Below are positions 8,627 through 17,472 of a DNA stretch of 57,933 bases, in pieces. The DNA is from CAZYYO01 sp964650965 (GTDB taxonomy: Bacteria > Bacillota > Clostridia > Lachnospirales > Lachnospiraceae): NCBI GenBank assembly GCA_964650965.1, contig CAZYYO010000006.1, positions 1 through 57,933 on the forward strand, read 5' to 3'. The position numbers and the translations under genes were made by a program. Each line of letters begins with the position of its first letter. Position 1 is the stretch's first letter. The notes beneath the pieces are model-generated. The model was not told the DNA's origin. It saw only the letters and a program-made list of their open reading frames with translations, and did no database searches.

Positions 8627-9499
8627 TTACTGAAACAAATCCAACTGTTGATATCCCTTATTCTCCGGAAATTCCTGTAGATAATGGAATATTTCATTGG
8701 TATGATACATGATATGATGTTTTCTGCAGGTATCCTGGAAAATATTCATTAATTCTTCCTGACGGTCACTGGGGAGTTGGTAGGCATATCCGTATTTCTT
8801 CTGGTATTGTTCCTTCATTCCTGGGAAATATTTATCTAATGCCTGATAGAAATACGCTCTGTTTCCCTCCCGCAAAGTCAGTCCCATACCAAAGCACAGG
8901 ATACCCTTTACCTTGGCCTTCACGCAATAATCCAGAATCCCCCGTATATTTTCCGGAGTATCATTTATCATTGGGAGAATTGGGCACAGCCATACTACCG
9001 TGGAAATTCCATGCTCCCGCATAATTTCCAGCACCTGAAAACGTCGTTTGGTGGTACATACCTTGGGTTCAATGATACGACACAGTTCCTCATCATAGGT
9101 AGTCATAGTAAGCTGAACCACACATTTACTCTTCTTCTGTATTTCAACTAATAAATCCAGATCCCGCAAAATGCGGTCAGACTTGGTAATCATGGTTGCT
9201 CCATACTCATATTGATGAATCAGCTCCAAACACCTGCGGGTAAGACCCAGCTGCTCTTCACAATGCATGTATGGGTCGCACATAGACCCCGTACCAATCA
9301 TGCATCGCTTCCGCTTGGACCGAAGGGCATGCTCCAATAACTGTGGTGCATTTACCTTCACCGCAATGTCTTCAAATGGATGATCCATACCATAACAGGT
9401 ACTTCTGCTGTCGCAGTAAATACAGCCGTGGCTGCATCCCCGATAGATATTCATTCCATTGTTAGATGACAGGATTCCCTTCACCTGTATATCATGCAT
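8627..9499 (-). CDS. Radical SAM protein of the SPL/Rv2578c type
   Basis: A 290-residue radical SAM enzyme. The iron-sulfur motif is CSHGCIYC (C22, C26, C29), preceded by NIYRGC, the signature of spore-photoproduct-lyase-like proteins annotated as DNA repair photolyase or Rv2578c. Its substrate is not established. The protein ends in QLDLFQ, which matches the bacterial sliding-clamp-binding consensus QLxLF. The start at 9499 is chosen because AGGAGG lies seven bases before it; an upstream ATG at 9559 would overlap the neighbouring gene. The XRE-Uma2 gene ends 19 bases upstream on the same strand, so the two may be cotranscribed. Confidence 0.88.
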   Translation of the reverse strand: MHDIQVKGILSSNNGMNIYRGCSHGCIYCDSRSTCYGMDHPFEDIAVKVNAPQLLEHALRSKRKRCMIGTGSMCDPYMHCEEQLGLTRRCLELIHQYEYGATMITKSDRILRDLDLLVEIQKKSKCVVQLTMTTYDEELCRIIEPKVCTTKRRFQVLEIMREHGISTVVWLCPILPMINDTPENIRGILDYCVKAKVKGILCFGMGLTLREGNRAYFYQALDKYFPGMKEQYQKKYGYAYQLPSDRQEELMNIFQDTCRKHHIMYHTNEIFHYLQEFPENKGYQQLDLFQ

Positions 9500-9518
9500 T
9501 CCTCCACCTCCTGATTGG

Positions 9519-10292
9519 CTACTTCTCGTCAATCCACTTAGAAATGCGGGAGAAATCAATCTTCAGCCTTCCCTCATAAATATTCACAGGTACCTCCTGC
9601 TCCAAACCAGCAATATAAGGTACATCCTCCTGTTCAAAGAAATAAACCAACAGGTTCTTTTTTATGGGATCAATAATCCAGTATTCCCGCACCCCTGCAT
9701 TACTATATTTATTCAGCTTGGTAATATAATCTCGCTTTCTGGAGTTAGGGGAAGTAATCTCTACTACAAAATCAGGTGCTCCATAAATTCCCCACTTCTT
9801 ATCCTGTTCCCTGTTACACACAATGGCCACATCTGGCTGCATCATTGTCTTCTCATCACAGTCTAGCTGAACGTCTACCGGTGCAATCAATGGTGTACAA
9901 GCTCCATCCTGGTCATAGATAAAGTTGGCAATTTGTCGATAAATCTCACCGGCAATCTTCTGGTGGGTGGTGGTGGGAGCTGCCATATCATGGAAATATC
10001 CATCAATCAGCTCAGCCCTCTGCTCTTCAGGAAGCCCTTGATAGTCATGGATGGTATAGGGACCAATGCCCTTTCTAGTCGGACTGCGGTGATATAATGC
10101 AACCGCCTCACTAAACAGATTGTCCGGACAAAAGAATTTCTCTAGTGCCAGCAGTGTGTCATATCTTGGATGTGCTGTTTCTCCGGTAAAAATCTTTCGA
10201 ACCGTTCCTAAGGGAACCCCTGATTCTTCTGCAATCTGTGCATAGGAATATCCCTTCTCCATTTTAATACGCTGCATTTCTTCTATGGTCAT
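9519..10292 (-). CDS. XRE helix-turn-helix fused to Uma2-family (DUF820) nuclease-like domain
   Basis: A 257-residue protein. Residues about 1-55 form an XRE-type helix-turn-helix (YSYAQIAEESGVPLGTVRKI). The rest is a Uma2/DUF820 domain of the PD-(D/E)XK fold, with PDVAIVCNRE, PDFVVEITSPNS, a Lys in TKLNKY, and GVREYWIIDP. The acidic residues and Lys expected of an active nuclease fold are present. The biological role of Uma2 proteins is unknown; the fused DNA-binding domain suggests a DNA target or self-regulation. ATG 10292 has GGGAGGG before it and is preferred over the upstream ATG at 10325. A second protein of this architecture is at 36776-37660. Confidence 0.85.
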   Translation of the reverse strand: MTIEEMQRIKMEKGYSYAQIAEESGVPLGTVRKIFTGETAHPRYDTLLALEKFFCPDNLFSEAVALYHRSPTRKGIGPYTIHDYQGLPEEQRAELIDGYFHDMAAPTTTHQKIAGEIYRQIANFIYDQDGACTPLIAPVDVQLDCDEKTMMQPDVAIVCNREQDKKWGIYGAPDFVVEITSPNSRKRDYITKLNKYSNAGVREYWIIDPIKKNLLVYFFEQEDVPYIAGLEQEVPVNIYEGRLKIDFSRISKWIDEK

Positions 10293-10436
10293 AACAAAAC
10301 CCTCCCATAATGTGAAAATAAACAAATATGTCTATATCCACATTATAGGAGGGAATATGAGAATAGTCAACAAAATATATCCGAAAACCATCCAAAATAT
10401 GTCCGTTTCTTTCCCGTTTATATATTACATCCAGGC

Positions 10437-11033
10437 TTAGGCTTCTGCCTCTGGAGCAGCTGGGGTATCCTCGTCCTCATCTACTGCTTCTGCAGCTCCA
10501 CTTCCTTCTGTAATTGCGAAGATTAATGCATCCTTAGAAGTAGTAAGATCAATCTTCTTACCCTTTAATTCTTCAATATCGCCAACCTTCATTTCCTTCA
10601 CACCGGAAAGCTTCTCGAAATCCAATACGATGGTTTCTAACAAATTCTCTGGGGTTGCTTTATAATGAATCTCAGACAGCTCCTGGTTCACACAGCCGCC
10701 GGCCAGTTCTTCATTCTTCAGAACAATTTCTACGGTAGTATGAATCTTCTCACCTTTCACTAACTCCTGAAAGTCCATAACCTCTACCTGCTTCTTCATA
10801 GCATCAAAGGTATAATCCTTCAGAATTGCACTGTGTTTCTTCTTGCCAATCACAACCTGTACCTGGCCGCCCTTCTGATTCTCCTTGATGAACTTCTCGG
10901 CATCCTTCTTAGCTACCTGGATAGGAGTTGATTCCATTTCATGTCCACAGATAATTCCTGGAACCCATCCCTCTCTTCTTAAGGCCTTAGCCTTTCTGCT
11001 CATGTCTCTGGTTTCTGCTTGTAATGTAGTCAT
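10437..11033 (-). CDS. rplY: 50S ribosomal protein L25 (general stress protein Ctc form)
   Basis: A 198-residue bL25 of the two-domain Ctc/TL5 form: an N-terminal 5S-rRNA-binding beta barrel (LQAETRD, GWVPGIICG in place of the usual G-VPGVVYG) and a longer C-terminal domain (VNQELSEIHYKATPENLLETI), ending in an acidic tail rich in Glu, Asp and Ala. The start follows AAGGAGG with a 10-base spacer. It stands alone here rather than beside pth or prs, and nothing ties it to the sugar genes. Confidence 0.93.
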   Translation of the reverse strand: MTTLQAETRDMSRKAKALRREGWVPGIICGHEMESTPIQVAKKDAEKFIKENQKGGQVQVVIGKKKHSAILKDYTFDAMKKQVEVMDFQELVKGEKIHTTVEIVLKNEELAGGCVNQELSEIHYKATPENLLETIVLDFEKLSGVKEMKVGDIEELKGKKIDLTTSKDALIFAITEGSGAAEAVDEDEDTPAAPEAEA

Positions 11034-11178
11034 AATAATATGACCTCCTTCTACTTATTAGTGTAGTTCTCTCGGTCACATATTCTGCTTGCTTCGATTG
11101 GGGAGTAGGTAGTGTGTGGCTTGTTTCCTTACACTTGCTTTTATTGTAGTCCCTTCTTTTGAAAATGTCAAAAAAGAA

Positions 11179-14100
11179 TCAAGTAAGATTTGTAAAGTGC
11201 TCTAACACCCCATATAATCTCTCTGGTTCAATGGGTTTTGACAAATGGGCATTCATTCCCACTTTTCTGGTATTTCTCACATCATCTCCTAATGCATTGG
11301 CTGTCATTGCTATAATTGGCACCTTTTTGGCATCTGCGCGAGGTAAATTACGAATTGCCTGGGCAGTATCTAAGCCATCCATTACCGGCATTCGAATATC
11401 CATAAGAATCGCATCATAATAACCTTCCGCAGAGTCGGCAAACATATCCAGACCTTCCTGACCATTCGCTGCATGCTCTACCAGCATTTCTTCCTTCTGA
11501 AGCACACGTGTTGCTATCTGTGTATTTAATGGATGGTCTTCGCATAAAAGAATACGTTTTCCCTGCAAATGATAATGAACCGTATTCACACAAAGACTAT
11601 GATTCCAAGTCTCAATTTGCTCATCTGTTGCAACTGGAAGGCGAAGAATAATATCAAAGGTAGTACCCTGTCCCAGCTTACTGCTTACTTTTATCTCTCC
11701 ATCCATCATTTCCACCAGACGCTTGGTAATGGCCATACCAAGACCTGTTCCTTGTCTGGAATTGGTTCTTGCTCCATCCTCCTGAGAAAATGGTTCAAAA
11801 ATATGAGGCAGAAAATCTTCGCTCATGCCGCAGCCGGTATCCTGAATCACAAAATGATCCGTTACAATTCCATTTTCATTAGACAGCGTTTCTGCTACGC
11901 ATCGAATCACGCCATCATCCGGTGTGAATTTTATGGCATTTCCCAATACATTCAGTGCAATCTGCTGCAAACGTCCCTCATCAACATATAAAAGAGTAAA
12001 CGGAAGATGCTCTGCCATCATTTCCAGACGAATGGATTTCTCCTCCATTCCAACCCGGGTCAAATTTAAGATATTATTAAATACTTCCCGGCTGTCACAC
12101 ACCGTAGGATGAAGTTCTAACTTTCCACTCTCGATGCGATTCACATCCAGCGTATCGTTAATTAAGTTTAGAAGGTACTGACCGGATAATTCCAGCTGAT
12201 TTAAATCTTTCGTCACCTGTTGATCCACCGAATGATCCTTCATTAATGCAGTAAGTCCCAAGATACCATTTAATGGTGTTCGCATATCATGGCTGACTCT
12301 AGATAAAAATGCTGTTTTTGCTTCATTTGCTGCCTGGGCTTCCTTAAGTGCTGTCTCTAACTCCTCCTTCTGCTGCATCTCCTGAAGATAAATGTCGGTA
12401 ATATCCTGTGCTGCACACAACAACACTTTGGTGTTCTGCTCCAGATAAGAATAAACCATGCGATAGTAACGGGTCTGTCCATTCTGCTGCAACGTTGCTG
12501 TACGTTCAAAGTATGGCTGCGTCTCAAGTGCATCCAACAACATTCTCCAATGGGATTCCTTTGCAATCAGATGATTTAAATCTTGATTCCAGTTACTATT
12601 TTTAAATGGAATAATTCTTCTGCAATTCATGTCAATGAGCGACACGGATTCGTAATCTATGGTTACCAGCCGGTTCATAATGAATTCCATCTGCTTGTTA
12701 TCTGTTACATCATGAATAGCTCCAATGGCTTCTATGTCCCCTGTGTATGGATTCTCAATCATATCATAGGTAACCTGAATCCATTCTATGGTATTTGGCC
12801 AGTTACAGGTAACAGCCAGATGGCTTGTTCCCTGCCGGAACTTCTGTATCATGCTGTCGGTATTAGCAATCTGAAGGAATTCCTGTTTCTCTGATTCCTG
12901 GGTGAGAACCTGGAAAATGCTTTCCAGCAATCCGTTGGCTGTTGTATATTCCTTATAGGGATCAAACCGGGCATCTCTGCTGTAAAAATCGGTAATTTCG
13001 TTGCGGGTCAAATTCAGATTCACCTTGCTTAATGCATCCTTTGTAGCGATTTGATTTAGACGCAGCTGTTCTTCATAATGGTGCTCCCGTAGCTTTTGTT
13101 CTGTGATATTTACTGCAATACCAACAGAATCAATATAGTTGCCCTTAGAATCAAATACCGGTTCATACACCTGATGGAACCATTCTACGCCATGCTCACC
13201 CTTTACCGTGGATTTCACATCTACAGATGCTGATTTCTCTGTTGCGGCTCCACGATATAGTTCCCGAAACGCTTCTTCACTCTCTGCATCTACAAATCCC
13301 ATATCCAGAATGGACTGCGGCAGATTATGCACTTCCTTCGGCAGATGGAACGCTTCTCCTAAGGTTCCAGAATCCGTAATCATATTGCGCTTATAATCGT
13401 ATCTCCATGAGAATACTTTTGCAGTCTGTAATGCTGTTCGAAGCATATTTCGATTGTTTTCTAGCTCCTGCTGTGCCTGAATGATTTCATTATAATTGGA
13501 AAAGGCGGCATAAATCCTCAAATAATCGGTTCGACGTTCCACCACGGTAACCGCAAGATGTACCCAGAACCATTGTTCATCCTCCATCTTAATCCGATAC
13601 GTGATTTCTGTCATATTGGCGCCGGCAAAAAGCCGGTCTACTGCCTCTTGAATCGCAGGCGCATCCTGGGGATGAACAGCATTCATAGTGTTTTCCCCAA
13701 AATAGTAGCTTCTTCGTTCTCTGGTGGTACCAAGCATTTCATAAAATGCCGTATTAATATAACTCTGAACAATCTTATGACCGGTAATTTCATAAATTCC
13801 AATTCCAGCTGGAACATTATCAATTAAATTGTGCAGGTTTTCCTGGTTCTTAAGAATCTCTTTGGATTCATCACTGACAATGGTGTGAACCGCATACCAT
13901 ACACTAATATCATCCGGCTCCAGCTCACTGTCCATAATATTTGCATCCAATCGCTGCAGAATATCGGCACTTCCTTTTACATGGATGCGGTACATGACGC
14001 TGATGGTATTACCTGTATCCATTCCTGCTTTGGCAGCTCGTATCACCTTAGGGATGTCTTCCTCTACCACATTAATCATGGCATTGTCCCGAAGATACTC

Positions 14101-17100
14101 TTGGAATTCATCTGTGTCATTATAACCGCACATTCTTGCCAGTCCATCGGACACGAATTCTGTCATCACACTGCCATCCTTCTTCATCCGATAGATGGCT
14201 ACCCCACCGGGAATTCCTGCCATAAGCATTCGTTCCTTCTTGCGATTTTCATCTAGGCGCTTCTTGGCCTCCTCCTTTTCCTGGGATACCCGGGTTTCTT
14301 CATCTACACTTACATAGGTACTGTATATCTGAATATAGTTTTCTTTTCTCACAGATACCTGGGAGGTAAATCGAATCCATTTATAATCCCCGCTTCCAGT
14401 TCTAACACGACAAACTTCAGAACAGGTGTCACTGTTTCCATCAATAACGGTTTTCATTGCCTGGGATACCAAAGGGCGTTCCTCTGGATGAATGCTTCCT
14501 AGAAATCCCATTTTCTCATTGTCTACCTGACGTTTTGTGCGTTCATCCTCTATTAAGCGGTAATATTCGTCATTAAAAAACAGCTGCCTTGGGGTGTTGT
14601 CAACCACTTCAAATACGCCTAGCGCGGTAGGCATCTGATTGAGGAACTGGGAACGGCGCATATTATTTTGCTCCTGCTCCACATCGGTAATAATCCCAGT
14701 CACATGGGTTTGTTGTCCCTGGTCATTGTATTCAAACAGACCAATCAAACGGCTCCAGCGATAGGTACCATCCATCATTTTCAGACGCATCACTGCCTCT
14801 GCTCTGTGGGCTCCCGACTTGGATTCCTCGAAAAATCGATATGCCACTGGGAGATCCTCTGCATATACTGCATCCATAGAGCCTTCATTTGCCAAAATCT
14901 CCTCCAGGCTGCTTTGGCTCAGGGCATATTTATAAGCTCCACCACTAGCATGAGCCTCCTTTGTAATGAGATTCCAGTCCAGGATGGAAGTCTGAAGCTC
15001 ATCTGCTAGAAGATGGTACCAGTAGGAATCCTGTGCATTCTGCACGGCTCCTTCCTGTGTCTTTGTTATCTCTGTAATATCACGGACACAGGACAGATAC
15101 CGAATCTGTGCCCCATTGTTTATTCGAATCAGGATATATAATTGGGTCCGTATTCCATCCTTTAAGGTAAGGGTTCGCAGCTGTTTTGTAATATAATCCT
15201 TCTGCTGACGAGCAAATCGTTCTTCTATGGTATCAATATTGTAAAATTCCAGGAATTTCTGAAAATCCTCTACCGCAATATCTGTATGCCCATAATCAAT
15301 AATACTGTCCCGCAATGTTTTGCCTTCAAAACTGGTTCTGTAGTACTGGGCATTTAAATATATATTTTCTATGGAATCCTCCTGAGGATTCAGCATATCT
15401 ACACGGTCATAAATGGAATATAGAAAATTAAGAGAGGTTTCTAGCTGGTCAATTTTTCGGAAATTGCCCATAACACTCAGATTCACCATCGTTACAAAAA
15501 AAGCCTGGGTTCCCTGGTTATATGCGATTTCTCTGGCGCGAACATTAATGTGAAAGCCATGAAATACAAAATCTACCCCTTCCATCTTCCGATTCATATG
15601 GCACTTCTTGGCAACACCAGCTAAACGAGTCTTCAGCTTGGCAGAATCATCATTAATGACCTCTTCTGAACGCTGGGAATCATCTACTCCCATACTGTTT
15701 AAGCAGTCTACAAACCCTTCATTGGTATATAGATAGGTGAAATGCTCATCCTTGTACTGCACAATTGCGGTAGGAATTAAATTGTATATTTTATCCGTAT
15801 CCTGATAGTCCTCGATAGGATTGGGACTTAGGAAATTCACTCTGCCAATGGCCGAAAAATACTGACGTTCTTCCATCGGCTCCCGTTCAAAAGGCAATCC
15901 GTAGAATACATCTAATGGGCAGGGCTTGGAAAAGTAGTATCCCTGTGCCTTATCACATCCGATTTTCTGCAAAAAATCCAGCTGCTCCTTCGTCTCTATT
16001 CCTTCTGCCAGGACACGCATATGGAGACGTTTTGCCATATCTGTAATAGAGGCAATGATGGTGCTTGCATTCTCATTGGTCTCAAAATTCCGGAAGAAGT
16101 TCATATCAATCTTCAATAAATCAAAATGATAGTTTTGAAGGGTATTTAAGGTAGAATACTGGCTTCCAAAATCATCCATCCACACCTCAAATCCATCTTT
16201 TCGCAGGTGGTCAATAATCTCCTGCAAATCATTTTCATTTTCATCCAGGGCGCTTTCTGTAATTTCAAGATGGATGGTTGCAGGGTCAATCTTATGTTTT
16301 TTTACGGTTTCACTAACCATAGCATATACATCGATTAATCGAAAATCCACTCTAGATAGATTCACCGATGCAGGTACAATGGTTTCTCCCAGGTTTCGGG
16401 AAGCATTTTGATCTCTGCATACCCGATCTAGCATATATTGGTCTAATTTATGAATCAAATGTCGCTGCTCTAAAATTGGTATAAACTCCCCCGGAGTCAA
16501 AAACCCAAGGATAGGGTCGTTCCATCGAACAAGACTCTCTACACCACAAATCTTATTGGTAACCACTCGAATTACCGGTTGATAATACACCTGAAGATAT
16601 TCCCGTTCAATTGCAATATCAATATTGTCTACAATATATTTTTCTCTGGCAAGTTTCTTACGCAGTTCATCATCATAATAACAGAGGATTCGGCTATAAT
16701 CCCCCTTAATCATATCGCATGCTGTTTTGGCTCTGTCATGAGCCTGGGAAAAGGACACCCCTTCCTCATATTCATAGATTCCAGTAAGGATTTCTACTTT
16801 GGCATTCTTCTCTAGCTGATGCACCTGTTCGTGAATTTTTATGGATTTTTCTTCTATTCCCGGTTGACTAGTCAAAACAATAAAGTGATCGTTGGAGGTT
16901 CTTCCCACAATAGAATCCTCATAGGTCTCTGTAATAAGATTGGCCAGCTTCTTCAACAGCTCGTCCCCTGCTTTATATCCATTTTCACTGTTGAATGCCT
17001 TAAAATTCTCCACATTATAGTAAACAAAAAAGAGTGGTTGACGCACAATATGCCCTGCATTCTCCCTCTCCTGGTGTCTCAGTTGTCTGACCCGCTTCTC

Positions 17101-17184
17101 ACATAAATCGTAGAATAAATCCGCTGTAGCCAGTCCTGTTAATCTGTCATATCCAAATTTCATTTGTTGTGAATTATCATTCAT
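11179..17184 (-). CDS. Giant hybrid sensor: degenerate GGDEF, EAL, multiple PAS, histidine kinase, receiver
   Basis: A 2001-residue signalling protein. A GGDEF-like domain lies at about 10-175 with the signature degraded to SNDHF (97-101), so cyclase activity is unlikely. An EAL domain follows (190-432) with ESL in place of EAL at 216-218 but with LEITES, DDFGSQYSTL, LLKID and AEGIET retained, so c-di-GMP phosphodiesterase activity is plausible. About 1100 residues then hold several PAS-like sensor repeats (recurring WFHQVYEP, YRWSRLI and ITDV-type strings). A histidine kinase follows, with phospho-accepting His in FLSRVSHDMRTPLNG (about 1620), ATPase motifs including GTGLGMAITKRL, and a C-terminal receiver (about 1876-2001) with Asp near 1929 in ILMDIRMPVMDG. 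No membrane segment is obvious, so it is probably cytosolic. Confidence 0.93.
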   Translation of the reverse strand: MNDNSQQMKFGYDRLTGLATADLFYDLCEKRVRQLRHQERENAGHIVRQPLFFVYYNVENFKAFNSENGYKAGDELLKKLANLITETYEDSIVGRTSNDHFIVLTSQPGIEEKSIKIHEQVHQLEKNAKVEILTGIYEYEEGVSFSQAHDRAKTACDMIKGDYSRILCYYDDELRKKLAREKYIVDNIDIAIEREYLQVYYQPVIRVVTNKICGVESLVRWNDPILGFLTPGEFIPILEQRHLIHKLDQYMLDRVCRDQNASRNLGETIVPASVNLSRVDFRLIDVYAMVSETVKKHKIDPATIHLEITESALDENENDLQEIIDHLRKDGFEVWMDDFGSQYSTLNTLQNYHFDLLKIDMNFFRNFETNENASTIIASITDMAKRLHMRVLAEGIETKEQLDFLQKIGCDKAQGYYFSKPCPLDVFYGLPFEREPMEERQYFSAIGRVNFLSPNPIEDYQDTDKIYNLIPTAIVQYKDEHFTYLYTNEGFVDCLNSMGVDDSQRSEEVINDDSAKLKTRLAGVAKKCHMNRKMEGVDFVFHGFHINVRAREIAYNQGTQAFFVTMVNLSVMGNFRKIDQLETSLNFLYSIYDRVDMLNPQEDSIENIYLNAQYYRTSFEGKTLRDSIIDYGHTDIAVEDFQKFLEFYNIDTIEERFARQQKDYITKQLRTLTLKDGIRTQLYILIRINNGAQIRYLSCVRDITEITKTQEGAVQNAQDSYWYHLLADELQTSILDWNLITKEAHASGGAYKYALSQSSLEEILANEGSMDAVYAEDLPVAYRFFEESKSGAHRAEAVMRLKMMDGTYRWSRLIGLFEYNDQGQQTHVTGIITDVEQEQNNMRRSQFLNQMPTALGVFEVVDNTPRQLFFNDEYYRLIEDERTKRQVDNEKMGFLGSIHPEERPLVSQAMKTVIDGNSDTCSEVCRVRTGSGDYKWIRFTSQVSVRKENYIQIYSTYVSVDEETRVSQEKEEAKKRLDENRKKERMLMAGIPGGVAIYRMKKDGSVMTEFVSDGLARMCGYNDTDEFQEYLRDNAMINVVEEDIPKVIRAAKAGMDTGNTISVMYRIHVKGSADILQRLDANIMDSELEPDDISVWYAVHTIVSDESKEILKNQENLHNLIDNVPAGIGIYEITGHKIVQSYINTAFYEMLGTTRERRSYYFGENTMNAVHPQDAPAIQEAVDRLFAGANMTEITYRIKMEDEQWFWVHLAVTVVERRTDYLRIYAAFSNYNEIIQAQQELENNRNMLRTALQTAKVFSWRYDYKRNMITDSGTLGEAFHLPKEVHNLPQSILDMGFVDAESEEAFRELYRGAATEKSASVDVKSTVKGEHGVEWFHQVYEPVFDSKGNYIDSVGIAVNITEQKLREHHYEEQLRLNQIATKDALSKVNLNLTRNEITDFYSRDARFDPYKEYTTANGLLESIFQVLTQESEKQEFLQIANTDSMIQKFRQGTSHLAVTCNWPNTIEWIQVTYDMIENPYTGDIEAIGAIHDVTDNKQMEFIMNRLVTIDYESVSLIDMNCRRIIPFKNSNWNQDLNHLIAKESHWRMLLDALETQPYFERTATLQQNGQTRYYRMVYSYLEQNTKVLLCAAQDITDIYLQEMQQKEELETALKEAQAANEAKTAFLSRVSHDMRTPLNGILGLTALMKDHSVDQQVTKDLNQLELSGQYLLNLINDTLDVNRIESGKLELHPTVCDSREVFNNILNLTRVGMEEKSIRLEMMAEHLPFTLLYVDEGRLQQIALNVLGNAIKFTPDDGVIRCVAETLSNENGIVTDHFVIQDTGCGMSEDFLPHIFEPFSQEDGARTNSRQGTGLGMAITKRLVEMMDGEIKVSSKLGQGTTFDIILRLPVATDEQIETWNHSLCVNTVHYHLQGKRILLCEDHPLNTQIATRVLQKEEMLVEHAANGQEGLDMFADSAEGYYDAILMDIRMPVMDGLDTAQAIRNLPRADAKKVPIIAMTANALGDDVRNTRKVGMNAHLSKPIEPERLYGVLEHFTNLT

Positions 17185-17332
17185 ATCTGTCTGTCTCCTA
17201 AAAATATGAAGGATGTCATAATTCTTTTTTTCTTTAGTCTTCCCTACTTTGTCTGCTTGATTAAGACGTCACTTTCGTTTGCTGTTATCTTATTATACCG
17301 CTGTGGGGCTGGGAATGCTAGTGGAAATGTGA

Positions 17333-17361
17333 GGGATGAGGGAAGGGGGTGGGCGGATGGG
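17333..17361 (+). other. G-quadruplex-like G-run cluster
   Basis: GGGATGAGGGAAGGGGGTGGG is followed by CGGATGGG: five G-runs with loops of 1-5 bases, in a G-biased stretch at about 17302-17400. It lies 150-180 bases upstream of the giant sensor gene. It fits the standard quadruplex pattern by eye; folding is not shown. Confidence 0.5.
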
Positions 17362-17409
17362 ACTGGCTGGAGCGTTGCGGCTCGACGGGGGAGAGGAAAT
17401 TGGACGACG

Positions 17410-17444
17410 TAAGGGCAGTGTGAGACTTCGTCCACACTGCCTTA
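17410..17444. terminator. Strong hairpin after the 696-residue hydrolase-like gene
   Basis: TAAGGGCAGTGTG pairs with CACACTGCCTTA with one bulged G. There is no good U-run on either side, so termination may be weak or the stem may protect the mRNA end. Confidence 0.5.
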
Positions 17445-17472
17445 CTGGTTACGGATATTTTGTTTTTTTATT

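Noticed and set aside
8627..9559. Longer start at 9559 for the radical SAM gene
   Set aside because: It would overlap the upstream gene by 41 bases and has no ribosome site, whereas ATG 9499 has AGGAGG at good spacing.
17206..17435. Small open frames on both strands in the G-rich gap
   Set aside because: Low-complexity translation of the G-biased stretch, with no ribosome site or similarity to known proteins.
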